NCBI GenBank assembly: GCA_013350335.1
Contig: CM023540.1
Span: forward strand, 21,519,828 to 21,583,827
Source of the DNA: Chimonanthus salicifolius
Taxonomy: Eukaryota; Streptophyta; Magnoliopsida; Laurales; Calycanthaceae
Reading direction: 5' to 3'
Length of the DNA: 64,000 nt
In this document: positions 44,788 to 57,675 of the stretch, in pieces
Layout: every line of letters starts with the position of its first letter
How positions within the stretch are numbered: the stretch's first letter is position 1
The notes under the pieces: model-generated
Told to the model about the DNA's origin: nothing
Database searches by the model: none
What the model saw: only the letters and a program-made list of their open reading frames with translations
Translations under genes and position numbers: made by a program

Positions 44788-47700
44788 TTGAATGAAAAGC
44801 CAAAAAAAGGGAAAATGAGTATGAACTTAGGACTGAATTTTTTAAAAGATTAGAAATGTAGGACTGTTAATAATGCTTTTGACCAAACCACCTTTTGATC
44901 TTAACAGTGCTTGAAGACATTGTTGTTGTTTTAACTATTATTAATGAATTAACTACGCCAGTAAACATTTTTAATGAAATTAAGGGTAGCCTTACTTTTG
45001 TTCCAACAACAATGCTCTCTGTCATCATCAGTCGACAGTTTCTTGCTTGAAGATGGTAAATGACAGTGGAGTTCAGACACCCCAGGGTGGGGTCAATCCA
45101 ACTGTGGGTCCCACAAAGACACTGATTAATGTGATAGAAGGGTTGGGATTTAAAAGAGGTGGTCCCACCTGGGCTACTGCAGCTAAGGTCTGAGACTCTG
45201 AGTGATTGAAGGCAGTGGTGGCAGTATGATTTATGAGATCGTTTCCTGAAGAAATTACTGATTTGTTTTTGGTTAATGACATTTTCTGTTTGTGGGCTCT
45301 GGTGGGAATGAAGACTTGTGCCCATGTGTTGGATTCGGACCTTCTGGGCGTTTTTGCGTCAGCTTTACTAGAAAGAAATAAATTATTAATTCTTTTCCCT
45401 TTTGGCCCATTCGATTCTTTAATCTTTCTTCTTGGGCCCAAGAATAATTTCAGATTTGAATTGTTTTTTCAATTACCTAAACAAGTTGATATCCAATATA
45501 TTTTTTGTTATAGTTCATATTATATTTCAGAGGCCATCCACTCTGGGGACCATCAAAACCCTAGGTCAGCTTGGGCCCACTGCAACAGAATCTTGTCTGA
45601 CTTGGCCTCTTTCTTACCCGTTTAGACTGAGCTAAGCTTGTCCAGTGAAGGGCCTTCCTCATTTTTTGTTATAGTTCATATTATATTTTAGAGGCCATCC
45701 ACTGTGGGGACCGTCCAAACCCTAGGTCATCTTGGGCCGGCTGCAGCCAAATCTTGTCAGACTTAGCCTCTTTCTTGCCCCCGGTTAGACTAGGCTAAGC
45801 TTGTCCAGTGAAGGGCCTTCCTCATTAGTTGATGTCCAATATATGTTTTTGTTATAGTTCATATTATATTTTAGCGGCCATCCACTGTAGGCACGGTCCA
45901 AACCCTAGGTCAGCTTGGGCCGACTGCAGCCGAATCTTGTCTGACATAGCCTATTTTGGTACCTGTTTAGACTGGGCTAAGCTTGTCCGAAAGGGCCCTT
46001 CCTCATTATTTGGTGTCCAATATATTTTTTTGTTATAGTTCATATTATATTTTAGAGGCCACCCACTGTGGGCATTGCCCAAACCCTAGGTCAGGTTGGG
46101 CGGACTGCAGCTGAATCATGTCCTACTTACTCTTTCTTACCCATTTAGTCTGGATTATGCTTGTCCAGTGAAGGGCCTTCCTGATTAGTAAATATGAGGC
46201 TGTTATAGGAGTATATCTCAGCTCTTTAATAGATTCAAACCTATATCTCGAGAAAATGAGAGATTTTTCCTAACACAAATATCTCATGACTATACATTTC
46301 AATCTTTAACACAGGACAAACTCACAGTCGCCAAATAGACAGTTACTCAATTATCTTACACGACAGGATTAGAAACAAAGTAGCCCTTTATTCATTAAAG
46401 AACAACAATACATACCCCTAGTCAAAAGTCGTAAATAATGATTCATAACAGGGGGTGACACAGATTGTGGTCTCTTATGGGTCACACATGAATGCTTTCA
46501 TAACATGTGAATATTTGTAAGTAAGAGGCAGAATATTTTTCACAGGTAATTGGTAAAAAAGAAAAACATTTTCTACTGGATGGTGGCAAAAATTACTAAA
46601 AAGCAGAAACCAACTTCATGCCAACTGAGAATGTGGTTTCTCTTTGCTCATAAGGAAACCCTGCAGTTGCCTACATACACCTAGTCAGATGGATAGTGCC
46701 AGGAGTAAGAGTTTGGTTTCTGAGTTGCCACCTTGTTCTGTGTATGTCTTTTAGAAGTAAAAGAAATGAAATAAAGGTCATTGAGAAATGAGGGCGGCTA
46801 ACCATAATGTCTATGTGGGACCAAACCTTGCATTAGGTCAGAGTGTGGGGCACACATGATAAAGTGTTCACAACAATACAAATACAAATGCGTAGTGTGA
46901 ATTATTTTGAATATGGGAGACTTTTATGCTGGAAATGAAAGTCATTTTCATTTCAATTATTAAACTAAGAAATAATTCGATGAACTGGTGTGTCATACAG
47001 GAAAGAATACGTAGTCATGCCTGCAATCAAAGATGCATTTAAGTGTGGAGAAATGTGAAGTTAAAATTCAAGAAAAGGTCAAAAGTGATGATTCTCCTGT
47101 AGATAGATATCAACCACTTTTGCTTGATCTCTGTTCTAATCTAAGTACTCATCCTTTCTGTCTTTTTTTCCAAAATGGGGTGATTTATGTGTACAAATGG
47201 GGAAGTTTTTCCCAAAGTGGAGCATTCCCAAACAGAGGCTTACTTACATCTATCACAATTTACAATTCTGTCTGTCTTCCCTTGCAGATGCGTTTATTGG
47301 TGTTAATATAGGAACAGACCTCTCTGACATGCCGTCACCAACCCAGGTAGTAGCACTTCTGAAGTCCCAGCAGATCCGGCATGTCCGGCTCTATGATGCA
47401 GACCGTGCCATGCTTCTTGCACTCGCAAACACTGGCATAAGTGTTTCTATTTCAGTTCCCAACAATGAACTCCTTGGCGTTGGTCAGTCAAATGCCACTG
47501 CTGCCAACTGGGTAGCCCGCAATGTCGTGGCCCATGTCCCTGCCACCAATATAACTTCCATTGCTGTTGGATCTGAGGTCCTCACCACCCTACCCAATGC
47601 TGCCCCTGTACTTGTTTCTGCTCTCCAATTCATTCATTCAGCACTGGTGGCTGCCAATCTTGACACTCAGATCAAAGTCTCTACCCCACTCCCCTCATCA

Positions 47701-50700
47701 ATCATCCTTGACTCATTTCCTCCATCACAAGCCTTCTTCAATCACTCATGGAACTCGGTCATGGTCCCCATGCTTAAATTCTTACGGTCAACAGGCTCCT
47801 ATCTCATGCTTAATGTGTATCCATACTACGATTACATGCAATCAAATGGTGTGATTCCATTGGACTATGCACTTTTCCGCCCACTCCCACCCAACAAAGA
47901 AGCTGTTGATTCCAACACCCTCCTGCATTACACCAATGTGTTTGATGCTGTTCTCGATGCCACTCACTTTGCCATGGCCGACTTGAACTTCACCAACATT
48001 CCCATTGTTGTCACAGAATCTGGCTGGCCCTCCAAGGGTGGTTCATCAGAGCCAGATGCCACTGTTAACAATGCCAATACATATAACAGCAATCTGATAC
48101 GTCATGTGTTGAACAACACTGGTACCCCGAAATACCCTGGTGTGTCAGTAAGCACTTACATATATGAGCTCTATAATGAAGATTTGAGACCTGGGTCTGT
48201 GTCAGAGAAGAACTGGGGGCTGTTTGAACCAAGTGGAGCACCAGTCTACATCCTGCGATTGACAGGGTCAGGCCGAGTACTGGCAAATGATACAACAAAC
48301 CAGACTTATTGTGTTGCAAAAGAGGCATCTGATAGGAAGTTGCTGCAGGCAGCACTGGATTGGGCATGCGGGCCAGGAAAGGTGGATTGCTCTCCTCTTA
48401 TGCAAGGGCAAGAGTGCTACAACCCGGATACAGTCGAGGCACATGCAACATACGCTTTTGATTCATATTATCATCAGATGGGAAAGGCACAAGGGACATG
48501 CTTTTTCAATGGGGTGGCTGAAATTACTACTACAGACCCTAGTAAGCAATCACTGTGATGTCTTTCCATTCCTATATAATTTGGTACTTTGCACAGATTC
48601 AAAGATCTAAAAAAGAAAAAAAAAGACCTATTAATACTTTCTTGAGCAATCAATAGCCAAAATAGGTCAGCAAATTGGCCAATTGTTGGATCCCTGCTTT
48701 TTTCTTTTAAAGCAAACCATGATTCAGTAGATGCTATTCATTTTTTTTTATGACCAAGGTGTCCAGACATCTTACCTCTATTGGGATAGAGGACAATTTT
48801 AACCTGACTAATTCTTGGGGCATGTGCAATCCTCTCAAACCAATACACACAAAATAAACAACTATGGGGAATGGCCAATTAGGGTTGAACGTGAATCAAA
48901 CTTGAGACCCCACTTCTTGAGGTGGGTACCTTGACCATCAGGCCAACCTCTTGGGGTTGTAGATGCTATTCTTTTAAGCTTCCAAAATAGAACCAATCAA
49001 GACTTTTTCTTGTCTAAGTCAAGAGAGTGCAATTTTCAGCCAACAAACAGGGAGATTCATGTTTTGCAGACAACTAATATTTTCATGTATTTATCCTAAA
49101 ACCATTGCACAGGATTTAGCTCCTAGAAACTGACTTGATTTGTATTATATCATCCTTTCTGTGATGCCTACATAGTTACTTAGAAGTTTGTCCTAATAGT
49201 TTGTGCAACTAATGTTTCTTTATTATACATATTAGTACCTAACTGTAGCGATGAGATATGAGAATTTAGGTCTCTTGTAGGTGACATCTTTCTTGCATTA
49301 ATTTTAGAAGTTGTTAAATATTAGATCGGTTGCTGTTTCTCCCATAAAATTACATCTCTTTTGATGATTTTGGGATACATATTGTTTACCTAAGATGTTT
49401 TTACTTTATTATGTATCTTGGTTGTGACTTGTATTTAGTATCTTTAGGCAATGTCACAAATACCTTTTTCTGGATATTATCAGCTATTGGTAATATCGGA
49501 CTATTTTCAAATTTTGGGGTTATTTACTGGCATATTATCGAAAACATCTTGCAGAAAATATAATTAAAAAAAAACAATGATAAATATATAAATAAATATA
49601 AAAATTAAAATTGAAATAGTCAATAATAAATTTATGATTAAAGTAAAATATGGTATAAGAAATAAATTACTTTGATAGTTATCTAATAAAACAAAATATA
49701 ATTTATCATCATCTCTTGAACTATAGAATACCATCCAATGCCACATAAGATCATTGTTTAATACCGTTATCAAAGTTATCAAAAAAATTAAACCATGACC
49801 AATGGTTATAATTTAGAAAAATACTGTTAATATTGCAATAGTACCAGATTTTTGTGTTATTATTGCGACAATACTGGATTTTGGCAATAGTAACGAGAAA
49901 ATTGGTAAAATCCCGATATTAATGGAAAATAGTATTTTCCTGATATTTTCGTTGTAAAAACGAAAATATGGCAGATATTTGTTACATAGGACTTTAAGTA
50001 CCATTTGGCCACTCATTTGGTCTATCTGGCTATTCATACTGGTCCATTCAGATAAACTCATTGAAAGGTCACCTGATACAGTGGGCCGTTGGATCTTGAG
50101 TTGGTAGTCCAGATAAAAGAAGCAATGGTGCTGCTACAGTTATATTATTGAGATGCTGAATAATAGATTGGATCATAAAACCAATCCTTTTATTTATGGC
50201 TGAGGATATTTGATGTTGCTTAAACATTGGTGGATCGATAATCTGCCAAGTTCAGTACAGATAAACCAGCTTTTAGAATTCTTTTAACATTTGTTTTGTT
50301 GCGCCAAAAATAATCTCGACTCATGTGTGCTTGTTCTCCATTGGCATAATTCAGGACTAGAGCGACATCCATGTGGCGGTGATATTTCATTTTGACCATC
50401 CATTTCATTACCTTAAGTCGGGATAGGTAGAAATGTCGCATGATACTAACTTATGTTGGGATTAGGTCAGAAGCCCGTGTGACTGATGCTGATCATGCGC
50501 TTTAACTCGGCTTGAGATTGGCCTTAATAAACAGGCTTGGACTGGCAAAGAGAGGCGTTCAGAGTAAAGAGCCTGTCCAAATCCATTTAGTCCATCTTGT
50601 TAATAAGTGTGTGAAGTTGATTAATGGTCTTTTCAGGGTAAAGAGTCTGTCCGAGTCCATTTAGGCCATTATGTCAATAGACAGTCTTTGACAAGCACAA

Positions 50701-52831
50701 ACAGGTGGTTATGGGCAAAACCTGTCCAAGTCCATCTGGGCCAGTATGTTGGATGTTCAGTAATTTGAAAGGTTATTGTGGCAACTCTCAGAAAAAAAGT
50801 TCATCATGATAAGAATGGTGCTTATCACGTTTCATTAATTTAAACAAGGAAATGTTCATCGAAATTTGTATTAAGCCTTAAGTTGGCTTTACATGATGAG
50901 CCCCCACCCAAATGTTTGTCCCTCTACAGAATTAGCTGAGACATGCTGCTGACTAGGGTAAAGGGAAGTTGGGCCCAAAATCAGCCTGTGAATTTCGTCA
51001 AAGCCCAAACAGGATGGGCTTGTCTACACTGATCAACTGATGAGTTGCAGTTCCTTTCCATGTGGAAAGAGAACTTTACCAATGATTTTTATAGAGCAGG
51101 GTAGTGGGTGTTTGTTTAAAATTGGCAGGTGCCACATCTACATTGGTTTCCCTCTGTTAACTTTCGCTGTTCATCTTATTATATTGTATCTGAAAAGCCA
51201 ACAGCTGAATTCCATGCCAATAAATTTTGTCACTGAAAGGTGTGGCCTAAGTGATCCTTCCATATAGTTGAAATATCCCCCCTTTTAGTGATAATCCCCC
51301 GATTCAATAATAGAGTTTCTGATTTTTCATGTTTTTCATTGATGCAGGTCATGGTTCCTGCTTATTTCCTGGAAGGTATGTTTGATCAAAATACTAGATA
51401 CTTTTAATCTTCCATTTGTTTTGATAGAACCTGACACAGTACAAGCCAATCTCAAGCCCATCTTTTCTTTTGACATGAGAGGGAACTTCTTGCTTCCATT
51501 CTCAATAGTAACTTAAAGCATAGCCTGCTGTAACACCAACCTTTCATTTCTGTTGGTATTTCAAGTATCTGGATTGCCTGTAGTATTTGGGAAGCTTTCA
51601 AATTACTCTCATCTTTTTCTTAAAATGTTGCAAACCTCCCTTGACATAGCATTTCAACAACAACAATGCAGATGGCATGATTTAACATTCATGAATTGCT
51701 TTTGGGACCTTCTGGTTTTAATAGGCACTGGATTTTGGTGGAATGCCGAAAAGAGCCATTTAATCTAAAAACCTTCATTAGGCAGCTTTTAAAATCTGAG
51801 AAGCAACCTGCCAAAAACAAGCACAAAAACCCTATTGAGACTCTTTCCAACGCGACACACTAAAGAGACATGCCATCAAATGGATCTTAGAGTCCACATG
51901 AGTGTGATGTAAAGAGGATCCCAAGAATAGTTTGTGTATGAAGTTTTTTACCTTCATTAGTCATCGCATCCCTAAATTTTAAATCACTTCCATCAGATAA
52001 TCCTATCCCTTGATTTTAAACTTATAAAAATCAATGGCGCTTATACTTGTCAAAATTTAAAAGCCAAGAAAATATGACTTGGAATATCAATTGATAGTGA
52101 AACTTTATATACTTCATATTCATGTGATCATTTATCAAATGAACCCAAATATATGGGACCCATTATTTATTTAATGGTGTCAAGCTCTGTTGAAAAGAGC
52201 AAACAAGCAGGCATTTGATCCACCAAAGTCTATTTGGTGTCGAGCTCTGTTGAAAAGAGCAGCTCTAGAGAGACTTGGGTACATGTAATTGGATGGGATA
52301 GATAATGTATTCATAGATGATATATAACCCAAACCAGAAGGAAACTTTTCGATCTTATCATCATATCCTTGTGGGATGGGCTATAAAAATCAATAGTTTT
52401 TTAGCAATCAAATTTCTGAAGTCATCATAAGCCACTATCATTAGATGGTGCTCAATTTTAAACACAAACTATGTCCTTATCATTCTCTGCATGTTCATCA
52501 GAAAATATATGGTCCACTTCAATATTTAGAAAGTAGCCTCTCTAAAAAGGGAGATTTGAGAAGTCTTACTGATGAAATTTATACTGAAAAATCCATTTTC
52601 ACCCATTTTATTTGATGACTATCTGTTATAAGTAGATGGAAATTAAGCTTGCAATTACATTTTCCTGGTTTTGTGTATGCATGCAGTGGGGGCAGGAATG
52701 GAACCTCTGTGAATGGCACGTCACTGGCTCCGTCTTCTAATGTAACATCCTCTGGTGTTCCTTCACAGTTCTATGCTGCTGTCATCAATCCCCTAATCAT
52801 CGGAGTTCTGCTCTCGAATGTGATTTTCTAA
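44099..52831 (+). CDS. GPI-anchored glucan endo-1,3-beta-glucosidase (GH17 with X8/CBM43 domain)
   Basis: Four exons: 44099-44153, 47288-48541, 51348-51375 (28 nt) and 52687-52831. All junctions are GT-AG and in frame, giving 493 aa. Exon 1 is the signal peptide (MALLPLFLLSVSVTALAE). The GH17 domain spans about residues 21-335, with the proton donor E115 (IAVGSEVL) and nucleophile E262 (VVTESGWPSKGG). An X8/CBM43 domain with conserved cysteines (YCVAK, WACG, VDCSP, ECYNP, TCFFNG, SCLFPG) spans about residues 358-450; its last cysteine is encoded by the 28-nt micro-exon. Exon 4 gives a Ser/Asn-rich linker and a hydrophobic tail (FYAAVINPLIIGVLLSNVIF), a GPI signal. The product should hydrolyse beta-1,3-glucan (callose) at the cell surface or plasmodesmata. 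The closest type I recall is Arabidopsis glucan endo-1,3-beta-glucosidase 3. The introns, 3.1, 2.8 and 1.3 kb, hold repeats. It appears intact. Confidence 0.94.
44758..44788 (+). repeat. (ATT)n microsatellite in glucanase intron 1
   Basis: An uninterrupted TTATTATTATT run of about ten units. Confidence 0.9.
45484..46190 (+). repeat. Four-copy tandem repeat (unit 161-183 bp) in glucanase intron 1
   Basis: GTTATAGTTCATATTATATT starts copies at 45507, 45668, 45851 and 46032. Each continues GAGGCCATCCACTSTGGGGA, AAACCCTAGGTCA, TTGGGCC, GAATCTTGTCTGAC and TAAGCTTGTCCAGTGAAGGG. Copy 1 is shorter because the linker GTTGATGTCCAATATATG is lost between copies 1 and 2. The copies diverge by scattered substitutions. 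Confidence 0.9.
48755..48965 (-). mobile_element. tRNA-derived SINE, family 2, in glucanase intron 2
   Basis: On the minus strand: AGAGGTTGGCCTGATGGTCA (A-box), GTCTCAAGTTTGATTCACGT (B-box), GTGTGTATTGGTTTGAGAGG, CATGCCCCAAGAATTAGTCA and CCTTGGTCATAAAAAAAAAT. The most complete family-2 copy here. Confidence 0.7.
49449..49989. mobile_element. TTGTCACAAATA-family MITE in glucanase intron 2
   Basis: Left end CAATGTCACAAATACC and right end GCAGATATTTGTTACATAG form an inverted repeat like that of 25480-25824. The interior contains GATATTAATGG and GTAACGAGAAAATTGG words. Target duplication is not clear. Confidence 0.55.
52167..52262. repeat. Two-copy direct repeat in glucanase intron 3
   Basis: GGTGTCAAGCTCTGTTGAAA followed by AGAGCA at 52177 recurs at 52236 with one change (TCGAGC). 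Period about 59. Confidence 0.7.
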
Positions 52832-53324
52832 TAGGAGAAAGAAACTGGCATTTGTATAGTTGTAAAATCGAACGGGAATCATCAAAATGAGTGGGTGGAA
52901 CAAACTGATTCATCCAATTTTGTTCTTCTGAGGGAAGAAAAACAGGGCAGGGCTCAAGGGTGCATGAATTTTTAAAAGAAGACTGGTTTACATCTTCTTG
53001 CTGGATTTTGTACAAACAAACCATGGTGGTGCCCAGAGAACTATGTATTCTTTGAATTTACATTTATAATTGATTGTTCCCATTTCTAGTACCAGTTGTC
53101 ACACAGATGCAAATGAGATTGGCATGAAGATTTGAATCTGGAATTTCTGTAACTTCGGGTGGTGTGTTACTTCCCAAGCATTTCTAGGTTCTGGTAATTA
53201 AAGAGGAAATGGGGGTCAGAGAGAATTGAGAGGTGAAAGTTGAATCAGTTTTACCTGTGCAGGTTACCATATGCGACAGTTTGCTCTAGATCCTGTGGGG
53301 CCCACAAGGGTGGATGGTTAATTT
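52832..53324 (+). other. 3' flank of the glucanase gene
   Basis: Probable 3' UTR and intergenic sequence. No further coding region is recognised. Confidence 0.4.
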
Positions 53325-56212
53325 TGTAGATACTTTTAGGATTATGCTGCTTATAAAAAATCAAGACAGTTGGATTTGAAAAGCCATCAAGAGTTCGAAG
53401 ATCAATTGTAAAAATAGAGACAAAGTTAGATAAATTTTAATTCAATGGTGAGATCAATCTAAAATAAATTTAAATTAAGTGGGCAACAAAATTTATTGAA
53501 TTTGAAAAGTTAGATCGCTAGTTAAAATAAGTACAATTTTGAATGGATTTTATAATCAAGATTGACTTGAATTTGATTTAAATTGGATTTGGCAATCACC
53601 CATGAGTGGTGGATTTAGTTTATGATGATATTTCTTATAAAAAATCAGATCAAATTTGATTTGAAAAGTTAAAATCTTCAAGAGTTCAAAATTTAAAGTT
53701 AATGTTTTGAATTTTTAATGTAATAGTGATATCAACTGAATTAAGTTTCATTTACTTTTGTTAAATTTTAAAATAATCAAATGAAAGTAAAATATCACCC
53801 GACAACTTAATCTGTGATTAGGATTGAAATTGACCCAAACTGCTCCCAACTCCTTGTCCTAGATTCTCCCTCCAATGTATACCGAACCGGTAACCTGTCA
53901 TCTAGAACATTCATATTGTGGGCCCCACTTTGAATCCATCTCATGAAAAAGGTGAAGGAATGGGGTTCCATAATTTGGCCACGTTAAAATGGAGAAATAC
54001 TCGATCGATTTCGCCTTTCGGATTCTCACTCTGGTCTGACTTTTTCACCACACTGGTAACCACCCCACAACACATGAACCAAAAGTCTCAGACACCAAAT
54101 CATTAGCAACAAACTTTATTTTTTTCTCTTTTTCCCTTTTTTTTTACCAGCATTTAACTAGTTTTACAAAGTAAAACTTCGATCATTATAAAAATTTAAT
54201 TGAAACAAATTTAAAATTAATTATACTAATTTTACTCATTTATTCAAATAAAAGATAATTTAAGATATGGATTTAAATCTCAATTTTTTAAGTTTTGATA
54301 TATCAGCCAATACGATATATATCGACCAATATTCGATATATCGACCGATATTCGATATATTACCGATATCGGACGATATCAAGATTTGAACCACTGGTTT
54401 AAGATTACTCGTCAAATGAGTTTCGATCATTTGTTCAACGAACAAGAGAACAAAAGAAAAGACAAAATTGTTAAAACAAATTAACTTAAATTCATTTAAT
54501 TGCGTTGTAAATAAATAGGTTAATAATTCAAACTTAAATATAAATTGACCCAACAGATTTTTAATAACCCTATCAATCCAACAGAAAATAATTAAAAATT
54601 AAATGTTGTTTAATAAACGGCAAAGTGAAGCCTGTACATGTTCTTTTCACGGTTTATATGCATTGGTCAATGTTGGTTGAAATTAAGTCTATTTAAATTT
54701 TCTAACCAAATGAAATGGTACGGTAAAGGAGAAATTTGTAAGATGTAGAGGTTCGATGATATCATCAGGTCTTCTATCTTCACTATTCATTTTATGAAAT
54801 TTTAAATTTTAAAATATGTTTTCTATTAAATGCTAGAAGAGATGAAAATAATCAAATGATTTTTCTTAAACAAAATAATAGCCATTTTTACTTTGTTAGT
54901 CTAGATTAAATCTTATTTTTAAATCAGACAATAAATTTTATATTACATTTACCTCACCATCTTCACTTAATAGTGATTAAAACGTAATAGCTTTACTAAA
55001 AAGGTAGTGATACGTACATCAAAATTAGTGTACACCAAATTTAAACTTCATTACGAGAAAGGTATGAGAAAATGCAGAGGAAGTAATGAAGTTGAGGTTA
55101 AAATAGATTTTTTTTTTAAAAAATATGTTTAATTTGGTGTAAGCTGACTAATTTTAATGATGTAAGGAACACTATTTTACTAAAAAATCTTTAATACTCA
55201 TTTTAAAAATGAAAAGTGACAGTAGTAATATTATTCTTTATAATAAGAGGTATTGATTTTGTTTTTTGCTCTATATCAAGAGTGTCTTTTATCGGTAAAA
55301 ACACTGATATTTCTATATTTTTTAAGATTTTATATTTAAAATTTCAATAACCTGGATAGACAATTTAGACAATCCAAACTTTTAGAATTACACTAAAAAT
55401 CTTGAGTTCAATTTCTCTGAAAATAATCTTATAAATAAGACTCATGGGTGACCTATATACATTAAAATTAGTCTCTTCTCTAGAGTTAGAGTAACCATTT
55501 TTAATGAAGGTAAGTCACTGGTCAAATCTTGGTGAGAAGCATGATCAAATGTGGGACCCACTCTATTGTTGAGCCAGGTGTCGTTGTCGCAACGTTATTT
55601 GCGGGGAGATATGGGTTGCTTTCGCCACCAGGCAACGGTCAAGTCTCGCGTCATAAGGCGTGACTTAAGGAGTTCTCACTTAGTCTTGTCAAAAATTTAG
55701 TGACGAATTTTTCAATTCAAATCATACGGTGAAGTTTAATTTTAGTGAGGATCCAAAATTATAATTTAAGAAACCCACTAAATTAAATAAGCAGTTTTTT
55801 ATATACAGATTCTTAAAATATTTATTAAATGCGTGTAATTATTTAATTAAAACTTGTTTTTATAATTGACAAATTCACGATTTCTACTATTTTTTATAAA
55901 ACTAATTGACTTAATGATGCTATACATTAATAAATTTAAAATTAAATTTGTAAAACTCGTAGCCCATTTGCTTCATGTTAGAATTTTTTTCTTCCAAACT
56001 TGTTGGACTAGTGAAAATGTGTCATATTTGTAAATCACGAGCTAAAGTAAATATATAAGTATTTAGTGGGCTAGTGAATTATAACATTTTCAATACAAAA
56101 TTTTATAGTAATTATAAAATAATACTAAATGTTATAAATAGTCATCTAATTTATTTATTTGAAATATTAGTAGCTATTTCATCATTTTTTTAGTGTTATT
56201 TTAATTGAATAC
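53325..56212. repeat. Segmental duplication copy A (about 2.9 kb)
   Basis: Collinear with 58715-61722 from GGATTTGAAAAGCCATCAAG-like sequence to TAGTAGCTATTTCATCATTT. Well-matched blocks include TTAGATTCTCCCTCCAATGT, CATAATTTGGCCACGTTAAA, GATTCTCACTCTGGTCTGAC and CCAAACTTGTTGGACTAGTG. No genes lie inside. Copy A lacks the SINE and the 348-bp hAT insertion found in B, and has a MITE (54267-54397) that B lacks. Confidence 0.9.
54267..54397. mobile_element. hAT-like MITE, ATCGGCCGATAT family (131 bp), with empty site in the duplicate
   Basis: Starts ATGGATTTAAATCTC and ends AAGATTTGAACCACTGG, flanked by the 8-bp duplication tttaagat (54259-54266 and 54398-54405). Copy B at about 59729 has a single TTTAAGAT and no insert. 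The core is ATATCGACCGATATTCGAT. Confidence 0.88.
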
Positions 56213-56269
56213 AGTAAAATCTCTCTAATGTATTACTCTCTAAAGTAATAATCTGTCTAAATTAATATT

Positions 56270-56530
56270 TGCAGGTCGGAATTGACCTCGGGCCTGTACA
56301 AAGTGTATGACAATCCGACCCTACCCATCACAATATTGTCCGCTTTAGATCCCACCCGGACCCGCACGACTTTACTTTGAACCCTGGTCACCAATCCATG
56401 CCCACAAGCCTTGTGATAGAGAGAAGCTTGCCTCCTCAAATAAAGTCCTTACCACCTAAGTCCACAACGGATGTGGGACTTTGGGTGGAGGTATCACAAA
56501 ATGTAATAGACCTCTTTCACTCAGTACATT
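56270..56530 (-). mobile_element. LTR-retrotransposon-like remnant with GGACAATATTGT motif
   Basis: On the minus strand: TGTGATACCTCCACCCAAAG, TCCCACATCCGTTGTGGACT, CGTGCGGGTCCGGGTGGGAT, TCTAAAGCGGACAATATTGT and GGGTAGGGTCGGATTGTCAT. Its opening resembles TGTAATACCCCCACCCC at 23336. It is a fragment without target duplication. Confidence 0.5.
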
Positions 56531-57610
56531 TAGAATACAGAATGTATTATGACCCTGTTTCCCAACTATTTTATAAAGTAATATTCCATACATTCATAAT
56601 ACAAAATCAATGAAAAAATGACTAAAGATCTCACAAACTGCATAATCTGAATTCAAGAAAAGTATTCTGAGATAGACTTTTGGATAAGCTTCCTCGTTCT
56701 AATAATGTCGATCTTATTTTTTATCTGCTGAAAAATGGAAAGGAAATCAACATTTGTATCATGCTATTGGAGCAAGAAGTTTTAAAGTGATGGTGCCAAT
56801 CACAGTGCTTCAACTGGGGTCAACAAATGATTTTTTTATTCTTTTATAATCTTTTGTTTTAATTTCAGCCGAAATGCCTCTTTTAAAAGGGTGAGAGTTC
56901 GGCTGACTTAAGGGAGTTAATGTTAGAAAGGAATGTTACATCAATTTGTCACGATCCTCTAATGTAATAACCTCCATACTATAATCTGTGGTTGAAATCA
57001 CTAGTCTTCTTTGAATTTCATGAATTTTACATAAATTTTGAAAAAGAATAAATGGACTAGATGCAATCCATGCGACTGGTTGCACTTGATCTAGACATAA
57101 ATGAATATTAACCGCTAATTTATTTTATAATTTAATATGAGATTTCAATAAAATCATTTTGATTGAATTATATAAGCAATTTTTAAGCTATTTATATTTA
57201 TAATTTAGATTAATTTTATTCACTGAACTTTTGTATCATAAGTGGGGCCAATTTTGCCTATGTGAAAGGTCTTTTGAGTTAATTCTTTCATCCATGAACA
57301 TAATACTTCCAAAGTTACAAAAATCCAATCATAGAAATTATAATTTTTAAACATTTTAAATTTAATAATTTTAAATAGTAACAATTTTCATCTTTTATAA
57401 GAGTCACTTTCACTTTATTTGATATTTCATTCAAATATGTTATGATAAATATGAAATCCCATAAAATCACTCGATCTAATTTTAGAAATTATAACAATTT
57501 AATGCCTTTAAATAACATTTTAAAATATCTTTTTTGGTTTAGCAGTCGGAGTGAATATATTTTGATAAACGGACGTGTTGGTGACGTGTAATAAGGAAGG
57601 ATTTTGGCGC
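56531..57610. other. Upstream region of the PMEI-like gene
   Basis: AT-rich, no gene recognised. It sits between duplication copy A and the PMEI gene. Confidence 0.4.
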
Positions 57611-57618
57611 TATTTAAG
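57611..57618 (+). promoter_or_regulatory. TATA-like box of the PMEI-like gene
   Basis: TATTTAAG after GGCGC, 57 bases before the ATG at 57676. This would leave a very short 5' UTR, so the call is moderate. Confidence 0.45.
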
Positions 57619-57675
57619 TGCTTGCTCGCATGCCAAAACTCGAGCAATTATCGCGAAAAGAAAATTGGCGCAAAC

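Noticed and set aside
45233..45625. 130-aa frame in glucanase intron 1
   Set aside because: It lies inside a well-supported intron, has no domain and runs into the tandem repeat.
47033..47287. An upstream start of the glucanase inside intron 1
   Set aside because: The frame opens in the intron without a signal peptide. Splicing from 44153 to 47288 gives a proper signal peptide and the conserved GVNIGTD start of the GH17 domain.
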